A stretch of DNA of 64,000 nucleotides from Streptomyces sp. A2-16 (GTDB lineage: Bacteria > Actinomycetota > Actinomycetes > Streptomycetales > Streptomycetaceae): contig NZ_CP063808.1 of NCBI RefSeq assembly GCF_018128905.1, forward strand, positions 5,022,001 through 5,086,000, in the 5' to 3' direction. Within the stretch, counting starts at the first letter, position 1; each line of letters begins with the position of its first letter. The notes beneath the pieces were generated by a model. The model did not search any database. It was not told where the DNA came from and saw only the letters and a program-made list of their open reading frames with translations. This document shows positions 25,598-32,721 of this stretch, one piece after another. Both the position numbers and the translations under genes were made by a program.

Positions 25598-26104
25598 TCA
25601 CCGCCAGCGGGTGGCCGGTTGTCGGCCGCCCCTGTGCAGCAGCACGATCAATGCCACAGCCACAGCGAGGCTCGCCGCGAACCCGCCGAACAGTTGCAAA
25701 CGCTCCGCGGGGGCCACGATGTCGATGTCGTAGAGGTGGTAGGTCAAATGAACGGCCTGTGCCGAGGTCCAAGCCGTCAGAGCATGGGCAAGGTGGCGTC
25801 TTTGCAGCAGCAGGGCGCCGAGCACCAGGGCCACGGCCAGGACGAGATACGTGGTCGACACCAGACGGGCGTTCTCGAAGAAGGGCACGTGCGAGCGAGC
25901 CATGCCCGTCCCCATCGCGCTGCCGGCGTGCAGCCATCCACGGGCACCCTCGATCCAGAGCACCCCGAGCGTGGCGGCGCCGATCCGCCCGACCCATGCC
26001 TCCATGCGGCGCGAATCGGGCGCCGTCACAGCAGAAGGCTGGTCTTCGTCCCGGACAGGAGGAGCCGTGCTTCTGACCGGCGTGGGCTCTTTGGGAGGCA
26101 CCAT
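25598..26104 (-). CDS. Small integral membrane protein
   Basis: About 168 residues. A Pro-rich N-terminal tail is followed by roughly four membrane helices (IGAATLGVLWIEGARGWL; LVSTTYLVLAVALVLGALL; a helix around TAWTSAQAVHLTYHLYDID; FAASLAVAVALIVLLH). His and Asp within the third helix (HLTYHLYDID) could be functional. ATG 26104 lies 14 bases after the stop of a small membrane ORF, so they probably form an operon. No family recognised; transport is not proven. Confidence 0.7.
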   Translation of the reverse strand: MVPPKEPTPVRSTAPPVRDEDQPSAVTAPDSRRMEAWVGRIGAATLGVLWIEGARGWLHAGSAMGTGMARSHVPFFENARLVSTTYLVLAVALVLGALLLQRRHLAHALTAWTSAQAVHLTYHLYDIDIVAPAERLQLFGGFAASLAVAVALIVLLHRGGRQPATRWR

Positions 26105-26118
26105 GGGGTCTGGCGCCG

Positions 26119-26256
26119 TCAAAGGACGAGGCAGCACATCGAAGCTCCGACCCCGGTGATCACCAGAGCGACGAGTGCAAGCAGCACGAGGAGGGGGAAG
26201 CGGTGAGCCGACAGCCACGCGATGGCTTTGTGCGTTTGGGCATGCGTCATCTCCAT
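26119..26256 (-). CDS. Small single-span membrane protein
   Basis: A 45-codon ORF, ATG 26256 (or 26250), reading MEMTHAQTHKAIAWLSAHRF then a strongly hydrophobic helix PLLVLLALVALVITGVGASM. It ends 14 bases before the downstream membrane-protein gene on the same strand. The composition and codon bias fit a real small membrane protein; function unknown. Confidence 0.5.
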   Translation of the reverse strand: MEMTHAQTHKAIAWLSAHRFPLLVLLALVALVITGVGASMCCLVL

Positions 26257-26617
26257 GCGCCTTACCGTCCTCTCGGTGGTGAGCAGTCGCCCATACCGTA
26301 GGTGTGGCCCTTACCGCGAGCCATCCTTTCGATGTGGTTCGAAATGTGCAGCCTGAACCGGCTGATCACCCGCGGCGACAGCATCGCCGCAGGAACCTCT
26401 CGCGGCCCACCCCCCTTCCCACAGGCCCATTTCAGGCAAACGCATGATCGAGGCCGACTGCGGGGCTGTCCGAGGCGTTCCACCGTGGTTGTGGCCGGAT
26501 TTCGTCACCGGTGGGTCACAGGTCGCAGTGGAGGAGAACTGTCGGCTCCGCGGTTCTGTCTGGTTCGACGGGACGGCGAGGAGCCGTGCTCTGGACAACT
26601 GGGATTCGGGGGACAGC

Positions 26618-27346
26618 ATGCGGTACGTGAACGCGGTGCGCAGTTCGGCGGTGGCCGTCGTCATGGTTTCGGCAGCTCTGGCGGTGGCGGGATGTCAGCC
26701 TGGTGCGGGCGGCGCGAACACCGGGAACGGCAGCGTCACCCCGTCCGAGGCCGTCAGCTCAGCTGCCTCCTCCTCCACGCCCAGCACCCCGGAGCCCGGT
26801 AGCTCCGCCTCCGATGCCTATACGCCCTCCGTCTCCCGGCCCGCGTCCCCCTCGCCCGCTGCCTCCGCACCTGCGTCGTCCGCACCCGCTCAGGGCGGTT
26901 CGGCGACGACCTGTTCCGCGGACAGCCTGAAAGCGACCGCCCGCCAGGCCGCCGAACGGCCCGCCGGTACGGGGACCGGGGCGGCCGTCGTCGAGTTCAC
27001 CAACCTGTCCGCACGGACATGCGTCCTCAAGGGGCACCCCACGGTGGCCGGCGCCGGGAACGGCTCTCCCGAGATGAACGTGCCGCTCACTGTCAAGCCG
27101 ACCGGAGCCGCGGCGTCAGTGAAGGTGGTCCCAGGCGGCAAGGCCTGGGTGAAGCTGACGTTCGTGCAGGTGCAGGGAGAGGCCGACGGGTACTGCGTGT
27201 CCGGTTCGGCGCCCGTGGTGTATCCCACGATGGTCGTCCGGCTTCCGGGGTCCGGGGCGCACCAGGTGGCCCTGGACGACGGGCAGTTCGCCGAGTGCGA
27301 CGACACCGTGACCGTCACCGCCGTATCGGCGGTCCGGCCCTCCTGA
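26618..27346 (+). CDS. DUF4232 lipoprotein
   Basis: A 242-residue lipoprotein. Its signal peptide has lipobox Ala-Val-Ala-Gly-Cys at about 23-27 (ALAVAGCQPG), followed by a Ser/Pro/Ala-rich linker of about 65 residues and a DUF4232 domain with CSADSLKATA, AAVVEFTNLSARTCVLKGHP, VPLTVKPTGAAASVKV, then a C-terminal pair of Cys (DGYCVSG; FAECDD). These domains are common surface-exposed beta-sandwiches in actinomycetes. ATG 26618 has GGGGGACA upstream. A terminator follows at 27470. Confidence 0.88.
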   Translation: MRYVNAVRSSAVAVVMVSAALAVAGCQPGAGGANTGNGSVTPSEAVSSAASSSTPSTPEPGSSASDAYTPSVSRPASPSPAASAPASSAPAQGGSATTCSADSLKATARQAAERPAGTGTGAAVVEFTNLSARTCVLKGHPTVAGAGNGSPEMNVPLTVKPTGAAASVKVVPGGKAWVKLTFVQVQGEADGYCVSGSAPVVYPTMVVRLPGSGAHQVALDDGQFAECDDTVTVTAVSAVRPS

Positions 27347-27469
27347 CCGATTCCAGACGCAACACCAGCGCGCGCCGCAGGACTATGCCGAGCGGAGCGG
27401 TGTCAGCTCTCGCCGACCGCCCATGGCGGTGGGTCCGTCGCAGATGACATGGATGCGGCCTGGCGCCCC

Positions 27470-27506
27470 GGAAGCGGGACGTCATCGCCGACGCCGTCCC
27501 GCTTCC
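27470..27506 (+). terminator. Terminator hairpin after the DUF4232 gene
   Basis: GGAAGCGGGACG (27470-27481) pairs perfectly with CGTCCCGCTTCC (27495-27506) around a 13-base loop, 124 bases after the DUF4232 stop. No T-run follows, as is usual in high-GC actinomycetes. Confidence 0.6.
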
Positions 27507-27604
27507 GCCCGGCAAGAGATCACGAATACAGGCGGTGATTGATATCGGTCCGCTGTCCGATCAGTGAGCGAATACCGCCTGCAATACAGGGGAGAGCAAT
27601 AGTC

Positions 27605-27973
27605 GTGAGTGTTTCGGTCCGGATCAGAGGCTGGCTGGAGTGTGACGATCAGCAGCTCACCCAGGTCAAGGAGATCGTCCAGGCGGACGACGCCGACCAG
27701 ACGTACAGCGGCGGCTGGACCTTTCCCCCCAGGCAGTACAACTTCACCAACTGGGCCTTCTACGGGGCCGAGTTGCGCGCCCAGTCCGTCGACTGGTTTC
27801 TCGACCGACTGCGGAGCGTGGCCCGGATCCCGGCCTCGGACGACGACGGCGACCTGATCACCGGCCTGTTCTTCGTCAGCCACGAAGTCGACGGCATGAG
27901 CGAGTGGCAGGTCCGCGAGGGCGCGGTGCTGATTCGGGCCGCGAGCCAGGAGTATCGATTCCTCGACGAATAG
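27605..27973 (+). CDS. Conserved hypothetical protein
   Basis: A 122-residue acidic cytosolic protein starting at GTG 27605 with GGGGAGAGC upstream. Distinct blocks are VRIRGWLECDDQQLTQVKEI, YSGGWTFPPRQYNFTNWAFY, VDWFLDRLRSVARIPASDDD, and SHEVDGMSEWQVREGAVLI. The dense aromatic and Gly conservation suggests a small alpha/beta domain, but I do not recognise a named family. It precedes the MerR gene by about 110 bases. Confidence 0.7.
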   Translation: MSVSVRIRGWLECDDQQLTQVKEIVQADDADQTYSGGWTFPPRQYNFTNWAFYGAELRAQSVDWFLDRLRSVARIPASDDDGDLITGLFFVSHEVDGMSEWQVREGAVLIRAASQEYRFLDE

Positions 27974-28048
27974 AAGGGCGTCAGGGACCATTCCTCCAGG
28001 CAGCGAGGCGTGAGTGGCTGCTGCCTGCCGGCAGCTGAAGGGACTTGA

Positions 28049-28067
28049 GTCTCCAGTAGGGGGAGAC
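28049..28067. promoter_or_regulatory. MerR-type palindromic operator
   Basis: GTCTCC-AGTAGGG-GGAGAC, a perfect 6-bp inverted repeat with a 7-base spacer, overlaps a TTGAGT -35-like element and ends 14 bases before the MerR start. Its form resembles the CTCC...GGAG sites of MerR regulators, so autoregulation is likely. Confidence 0.5.
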
Positions 28068-28081
28068 ACAAAGGTGGGGGC

Positions 28082-29020
28082 ATGGACGGCGACACGCTCT
28101 ACTCGATCGGCGAGCTCGCTCGGCGGACCGGTCTCACGGTCAAGACCATTCGGTTCTACTCCGATCGCGGAATCGTGGCGCCGACAGGCCGCAGCCCGGC
28201 CGGCTATCGCCTCTACAGCATCGACGCCGTCGCGCGCCTGGACCTCGTGCGAACCATGCGTGAGCTGGGACTGGACCTTCCCACGATCCGCAAGGTCGTG
28301 GACCGCGAGCTCTCGCTTCCCGAGGTCGCCGCGGCGCACGCCGAAGCACTGGCAGTGCAGATCCGCGTCCTGCGCATGCGACGCGCGGTGCTGATGGCGG
28401 TGGCCGAACGCGGGTCCACACCTGAGGAGACGGAACTCATGCACCGGCTGGCCCAGCTTTCCGAGGACGAACGCCGACGTCTGATCGGCGATTTCCTCGA
28501 CGCCGTCTTCGGCGGTCTTGACGCCACTCCCGCATTCGCAGGGGCCATGCGCTCGATGACCCCCGAGTTGCCCGACAACCCTGAGGCAGAACAGGTCCAG
28601 GCGTGGGTGGAGTTGGCCGAAATGTCCCTGGATCCGGATTTCCGCACCCTGATGCGCCGGATGGCCGAGGACCAGGCAGCCGAGCAGACCCAAAGCGACA
28701 CGGCCGGCCCGCGACGCCACATTGCCGCAGTCGTCCGTGACCAGGTCGGCCCGGCCCTGGCCGCCGGCATCGACCCGTCATCGCCCCAGGCCGATCCGAT
28801 CGTCGCGGCGTTCACGGCGGAGTGCGCGCACCTCCTCCGCCACCCCGACGACGTCCAGCTTCGCCGCCGGCTGGCGACTCGGCTGGAGAACGTGAACGAT
28901 CCCCGTAGGGAGCGGTACCTCCAGCAGCTCGCAGTGGTCAACGGCTGGCCGGCCCCGGAAAGTCTGACTCCAGTGCTCGATTGGTCCGTCCAGGCTCTGC
29001 GCGTCCGGACACAACAATGA
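28082..29020 (+). CDS. MerR-family transcriptional regulator
   Basis: A 312-residue regulator with the N-terminal MerR HTH: YSIGELARRTGLTVKTIRFY, SDRGIVAPTGRSPAGYRLYS and the second wing, then a long helix LMHRLAQLSEDERRRLIGDF. No clustered metal-binding Cys is seen, so it probably senses an organic ligand or acts as a TipA-like regulator with a large C-terminal effector domain. A MerR-type site overlaps its promoter region. The following GNAT gene is a decayed fragment and was probably its former neighbour. Confidence 0.9.
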   Translation: MDGDTLYSIGELARRTGLTVKTIRFYSDRGIVAPTGRSPAGYRLYSIDAVARLDLVRTMRELGLDLPTIRKVVDRELSLPEVAAAHAEALAVQIRVLRMRRAVLMAVAERGSTPEETELMHRLAQLSEDERRRLIGDFLDAVFGGLDATPAFAGAMRSMTPELPDNPEAEQVQAWVELAEMSLDPDFRTLMRRMAEDQAAEQTQSDTAGPRRHIAAVVRDQVGPALAAGIDPSSPQADPIVAAFTAECAHLLRHPDDVQLRRRLATRLENVNDPRRERYLQQLAVVNGWPAPESLTPVLDWSVQALRVRTQQ

Positions 29021-29024
29021 CGAC

Positions 29025-29298
29025 GTGAGCCGGGATCCCGCACTGCGCCAGCTGGCGAGCTCCGTCGTGGACAACGACGCCGACGGGGCACGCCGGGTGC
29101 AGGCCCAGCAGTGGGGCTGGGCAGCTGGGGACCGGTTCGGCTTCGCCGTCTCTGAGGCACAACCCATCGCGAGCTCGGGACACACTCACCAGCTGGGCCT
29201 TCGACACCTTCGAAGCCGACGGGCTGGAGCGTCTCGAACTCCTGCACCAGGTGGACAACCCGGCCTCGTGCCGGGTTGCTCAGAAGAGCCGCTGCTGA
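29025..29298 (+). pseudogene. Broken GNAT acetyltransferase
   Basis: From GTG 29025 the frame reads SRDPALRQLASSVVDNDADG and AGDRFGFAVSEAQP, a GNAT N-terminus, then jumps frame to WAFDTFEADGLERLELLHQV with DNPASCRVAQKS. The acetyl-CoA-binding middle (R/Q-x-x-G-x-G/A) is missing, so there is an internal deletion or frameshift. It follows the MerR stop by 4 bases and abuts an IS256 relic. Confidence 0.6.
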
Positions 29299-29311
29299 GG
29301 CTGCTCACGCC

Positions 29312-29402
29312 GAGAGGATCTCGGAGCGTTCGACGAGGTGGGGTGCGTTCACAGCCCCGCCAGCGGCCTGGGCCGACTCGACCAGCTTGAGAACCATCGC
29401 CA
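29312..29402 (-). mobile_element. Fragment of an IS256-family transposase C-terminus
   Basis: The minus strand reads AMVLKLVESAQAAGGAVNAP then HLVERSEIL, a shortened copy of the usual IS256 end AMVFKLVESAQxRWRAVNAP. It is similar to the intact element's transposase at 16274 but clearly degraded. No ends identified. Confidence 0.55.
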
Positions 29403-29478
29403 GCCCGGCTGGAACGGGTGCGGCAGCGATCAACGAGCCGTCGGCGTCCCTCGATGTTCTAGGGGGCGCTCGCATGGG

Positions 29479-30657
29479 TCACCGCAGCACCTCAGTGCTC
29501 CGACCGGCCGTGATGACGGTCAGCAGGGGCAACGCGATGAGCAGCGCGACCGCGACGAGAAGTCCACTCGCCCAAAGCGGTCCGAGGACCCCGACTTTGG
29601 TGCCGAACGTGGCCGCAGCGACGACGGGGCCGACGGCCGCACCCATGTTGAGCGCCGCAGTCGCGTACGAACCTCCCATCGTGGGAGCTCCCGCGGCCTC
29701 GTAGAGGACTCGCGTGATCAGCGTGCTGCCCAGTGCGAACGACAGCGCGCCCTGCACGAACAAGAGGAGGAACAGGGCAACCGGCTCGTTGCCCAGCACC
29801 GCCAGAGCGGGCCAGCCGATGAGCAGCAACGGACCGCCGACCGCGATGACCGGACCGGGACTTCGATCGGACAGACGTCCGGCGATGGTGACACCCACGA
29901 AGGATCCGGCACCGAAGAGCACCAGCGCGACAGAGATCCACAGCTCGCCCAGTCCTGCGCTGTCGGTCACCACTGGGGCAAGGAAGGTGAGGCTTCCGAA
30001 GGTCGCCGCGTTCACCAGCGCACCGAGCAGCATCACCAGGATCAACCGCGGCCGGGCGAGCTCGGCGAGTTCCACTCGCAAAGCCGGCCTGGCAGCCGCC
30101 TCGTCCTCACCATGTCCTGCTGGGATGCCTTTCAGGATGCCGAGAGCGGCAGGAAGGCAGAGAACGGCGACAGCCCAGAAGGTGGCCCGCCAGCCGAATG
30201 CCGCACCGAGCACCGACCCACCAGGGACACCGGCGATCGTGGCCACCGTCGTGCCGGACAGCAGCACGGCCAGCGCGCGTCCCTTCCTGTCGGGTGAAAC
30301 CAGCGCGGCCGCGGCCGTGAGGGCGACGGCCAGGAACCCTGCGTTCGCGACCGCGGCCACGACTCGGGTGGCGAACAGGAGGGGGAAGCTCGTAGTGCCG
30401 GCGCCCACGGCGTGAGCTGCCGCGAATACGAGGACGAACCCGAGAAGGACCGGGCGCCTGGGCCAGTTGCGGGCCAGCGCGGCCACCAGTGGGGCACCGA
30501 CGATCATGCCGATCGCAAAGGCCGAGGTGAGGACGCCTGCTGTTGCGACGGTGACGTCGAGATCCGAGGCGATGTCCGGCAGAAGACCGGCGAGCATGAA
30601 CTCCGAGGTGCCCATGGCGAAGACCGCCAGAGCAAGCAGGTACAGCGGGAGAGGCAT
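29479..30657 (-). CDS. MFS efflux transporter, Cmx/CmlR-like (chloramphenicol-type)
   Basis: About 392 residues with twelve membrane helices. The opening YLLALAVFAMGTSEFMLAGL and the motif GMIVGAPLVAALARNWPRR between helices 2 and 3 mark the drug:H+ antiporter-1 subgroup related to chloramphenicol exporters of Streptomyces and Rhodococcus. ATG 30657 is preferred over 30696. It resembles the Cmx/CmlR group, but specificity cannot be proven from sequence. It lies alone, downstream of a convergent MerR group. Confidence 0.88.
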   Translation of the reverse strand: MPLPLYLLALAVFAMGTSEFMLAGLLPDIASDLDVTVATAGVLTSAFAIGMIVGAPLVAALARNWPRRPVLLGFVLVFAAAHAVGAGTTSFPLLFATRVVAAVANAGFLAVALTAAAALVSPDRKGRALAVLLSGTTVATIAGVPGGSVLGAAFGWRATFWAVAVLCLPAALGILKGIPAGHGEDEAAARPALRVELAELARPRLILVMLLGALVNAATFGSLTFLAPVVTDSAGLGELWISVALVLFGAGSFVGVTIAGRLSDRSPGPVIAVGGPLLLIGWPALAVLGNEPVALFLLLFVQGALSFALGSTLITRVLYEAAGAPTMGGSYATAALNMGAAVGPVVAAATFGTKVGVLGPLWASGLLVAVALLIALPLLTVITAGRSTEVLR

Positions 30658-31171
30658 CGAGTGGCTCCGAGGTGAGGAGAGGCACGAGAAGGTCATCTCG
30701 TCACCGCGGCCAGCCCCGAGCGCACATACGTTCCACCGCAGAAAGCGGCGCTACGACAGGGCTACGAGCTCAGTGGTTCAGGGGGCTGACGGCGTGACCG
30801 AAGCCCCCACCGTGTCTGACTCAGGACTCGACATGGCCCGCACGCTACCCGACCGTTGCCCGTCGAAGCATCCCGTTTCACTGGGCATCGGCCCCATGTC
30901 CCTTTTTCAGGACCAGTGTTCAGCCTCGAGGTCCGAGACGAGGACCGCCAGGTCGGGTGGGACAACGCCGCAAGTAGTGACAGCGGTGGGCGACTGCGCG
31001 GCGTTGGCGGCGCCGGTTCGACCACTGTGAGCTCGATGGCCCAGACCGGTCCGTCGGAGAACGTCGTGGAGAAACTGAGTCCAGTGCCCGCATGAGCAGT
31101 GAAGAAACCAGGGAAATCGACCGTGTGTTCCTGCATTTGCCGGGCACGAGGAGCGACGGAGGTTGATAACT
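30658..31171. other. Intergenic region, nothing clear
   Basis: About 510 bases between the MFS start and the small membrane protein. Several open frames exist on both strands, but none shows a recognisable fold or a good start. It presumably contains the MFS promoter. Confidence 0.3.
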
Positions 31172-31342
31172 ATGGTTCCCCTGCTTGTCGTTCTTCTGCT
31201 GGCCCTTCTCCTCTTCGGCGCGGGTTTCGCGCTGAAGGCACTGTGGTGGGTCGCGGTCATCGTGTTGGTCGTCTGGCTGCTGGGCTTCGTCATGCGCTCG
31301 GCTGACACAGGCGGCCGAAAGGGCCGCTGGTATCGCTGGTAA
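31172..31342 (+). CDS. Small hydrophobic membrane protein (lmo0937/DUF5670-like)
   Basis: A 56-residue protein, almost entirely two hydrophobic helices: MVPLLVVLLLALLLFGAGF, then a Trp/Val helix, WWVAVIVLVVWLLGFV, and a basic RKGRWYRW tail. This is the pattern of short stress-linked membrane proteins of the lmo0937 type. ATG 31172 has GGAGG about 9 bases upstream. A very strong palindrome follows. Function unknown. Confidence 0.8.
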   Translation: MVPLLVVLLLALLLFGAGFALKALWWVAVIVLVVWLLGFVMRSADTGGRKGRWYRW

Positions 31343-31356
31343 CCCGCCAAGCAGCA

Positions 31357-31398
31357 ACATGCCTGTGGCTCCGGATGCATCCGGAGCCACAGGCATGT
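31357..31398 (+). terminator. 42-bp perfect palindrome, probable terminator
   Basis: A fully self-complementary 42-base block centred at 31377.5; the left half begins ACATGCCTGTGGCTCCGGAT and the centre is ATGCAT. It starts 14 bases after the small membrane protein's stop. As RNA it would form an about 19-bp stem. There is no T-run. Confidence 0.75.
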
Positions 31399-31562
31399 GT
31401 GATTGACGCTCCGCATCAGACCGGCGGCTTGCCCAGCCGCTTGTCATAGCCTGGCTGCTGGGGAAGGTAGGCGAAGAGGTGTGGCCGAGTAGGGCCTGCA
31501 TCGTAGCGAGGGTGACCAGTTCGTCTCCGCAGGCACCCCTTGGACGACACCAGGAGGACCCC

Positions 31563-31952
31563 GTGTCATACCCGCAACTCCTCACCCCCGAGGAGAAGCT
31601 CGCCGACGCGAAGAAGCTGTTGAACCTCCCGCGTATCGTCGTGATCTGCGGCTCCACTCGCTTCATGACCGAGATGAACGAGGCCGATCTGCGGGAGACC
31701 AAAGCCGGAAGGATCGTCGTCAAACCGGGCTTTGACATGAAGTCGCCGCACGAACTCTGGTCCGATCCGGTCGAGGCCGAGGCGCTGAAGGCTCGACTCG
31801 ACGATCTGCACCGGGCGAAGATCCGGCTCGCTGATGAGGTGCTCGTGGTCGGCGACTACATCGGAAACAGCACCCGGGCCGAGATCGCCTACGCCCGGTC
31901 GCTGGGCAAGCCCGTGCGGTTCACGCACCCCGAAGTCGACCCTGACGCCTGA
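31563..31952 (+). CDS. Nucleoside 2-deoxyribosyltransferase-like domain protein
   Basis: A 129-residue Rossmann-like protein. RIVVICGSTRFMTEMNEAD opens a GSTRF-type phosphate loop, and DEVLVVGDYIGNSTRAEIAY gives the D-x-G-N-S-T-R-A-E block characteristic of the nucleoside 2-deoxyribosyltransferase superfamily. GTG 31563 has CAGGAGGA upstream. It may bind a nucleoside or sugar-phosphate; no substrate can be proposed. It is a single gene between terminators. Confidence 0.75.
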   Translation: MSYPQLLTPEEKLADAKKLLNLPRIVVICGSTRFMTEMNEADLRETKAGRIVVKPGFDMKSPHELWSDPVEAEALKARLDDLHRAKIRLADEVLVVGDYIGNSTRAEIAYARSLGKPVRFTHPEVDPDA

Positions 31953-32193
31953 CCGCCCGCCGCCACCTCGACCAACGGGGCATTGCCCGGCTCCTCGGGT
32001 TTCTGGGCTTCAGGTTTCGAGGTTTCGGGAAGGGGCGCCTCTCGCCGCTTCGACTTCGGGATCCCCGCCAGCGCGTCGGGGTAGGTGTCGTTGTACGTCC
32101 GAGAGACACGCCGTCCGCTCCGGTGCAGGACCGACTCGCCCCCGAAGACCGGGGGCGCCGCGAGCAGGGTCCGCCGCTGGGTAGGGTCCGGTT

Positions 32194-32709
32194 GTGAGTC
32201 GGGATACGGCGTGGCCGGGCGAGGTGTCCGAGGGCGGGGCGAGGGAAGTCCCGTCGGCGCGAACGGCTCGGGCGCTGTGGGGCGGGTCGGCCGTTCTGGT
32301 GCTGGGAGTGCTCGGCACGTCGGTGATCGCCGTGGGCGCCGGCACGGGCGGGCGCTTGGCCGGGGCTCTGGTTCTGGTCGTTGTGCAGGTCTGCGTCTTG
32401 GGCTGGGTGCTGTGTCACCCGGTCGCCGTGCTGGTCACGGGCGTGGGCACGGGCGTCGCGGTGTGGGCGCTGTTTCCCGCGGTGACGTTGACAGGGGCGC
32501 TGCTGGCGGCCCAGATCGCCCTGTGCGTGCTGTCCGCCGCACGGCCGAGGCGGGTGTCGGGGATGTGCGCTCTGGCGCCGCTCGCGTTCGTCGTCGGCGG
32601 ACCGGGCGTCCTGTCGGCGTTCCTGCCTGCCGTGAGCCGTTCGAGGTTTCAACACGACCATGATCGCCGCCCAGGGCGGGATGGGCGGCGGCTGACCGCG
32701 TACACGTGA
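32194..32709 (+). CDS. Integral membrane protein, 4-5 helices
   Basis: A 171-residue protein with hydrophobic helices ALWGGSAVLVLGVLGTSVIAV, GALVLVVVQVCVLGWVLCHP, VAVLVTGVGTGVAVWALFPA and ALLAAQIALCVLSAA, and a charged C-terminal tail. No family motif is recognised. GTG 32194 is the likely start. It ends 12 bases before the carboxylesterase start, so co-transcription is likely. Confidence 0.7.
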   Translation: MSRDTAWPGEVSEGGAREVPSARTARALWGGSAVLVLGVLGTSVIAVGAGTGGRLAGALVLVVVQVCVLGWVLCHPVAVLVTGVGTGVAVWALFPAVTLTGALLAAQIALCVLSAARPRRVSGMCALAPLAFVVGGPGVLSAFLPAVSRSRFQHDHDRRPGRDGRRLTAYT

Positions 32710-32721
32710 ACGGGGAGTCCC

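Noticed and set aside
27482..28720. Minus-strand ORF of 412 codons
   Set aside because: Antisense to the small hypothetical gene and MerR; low-complexity shadow frame.
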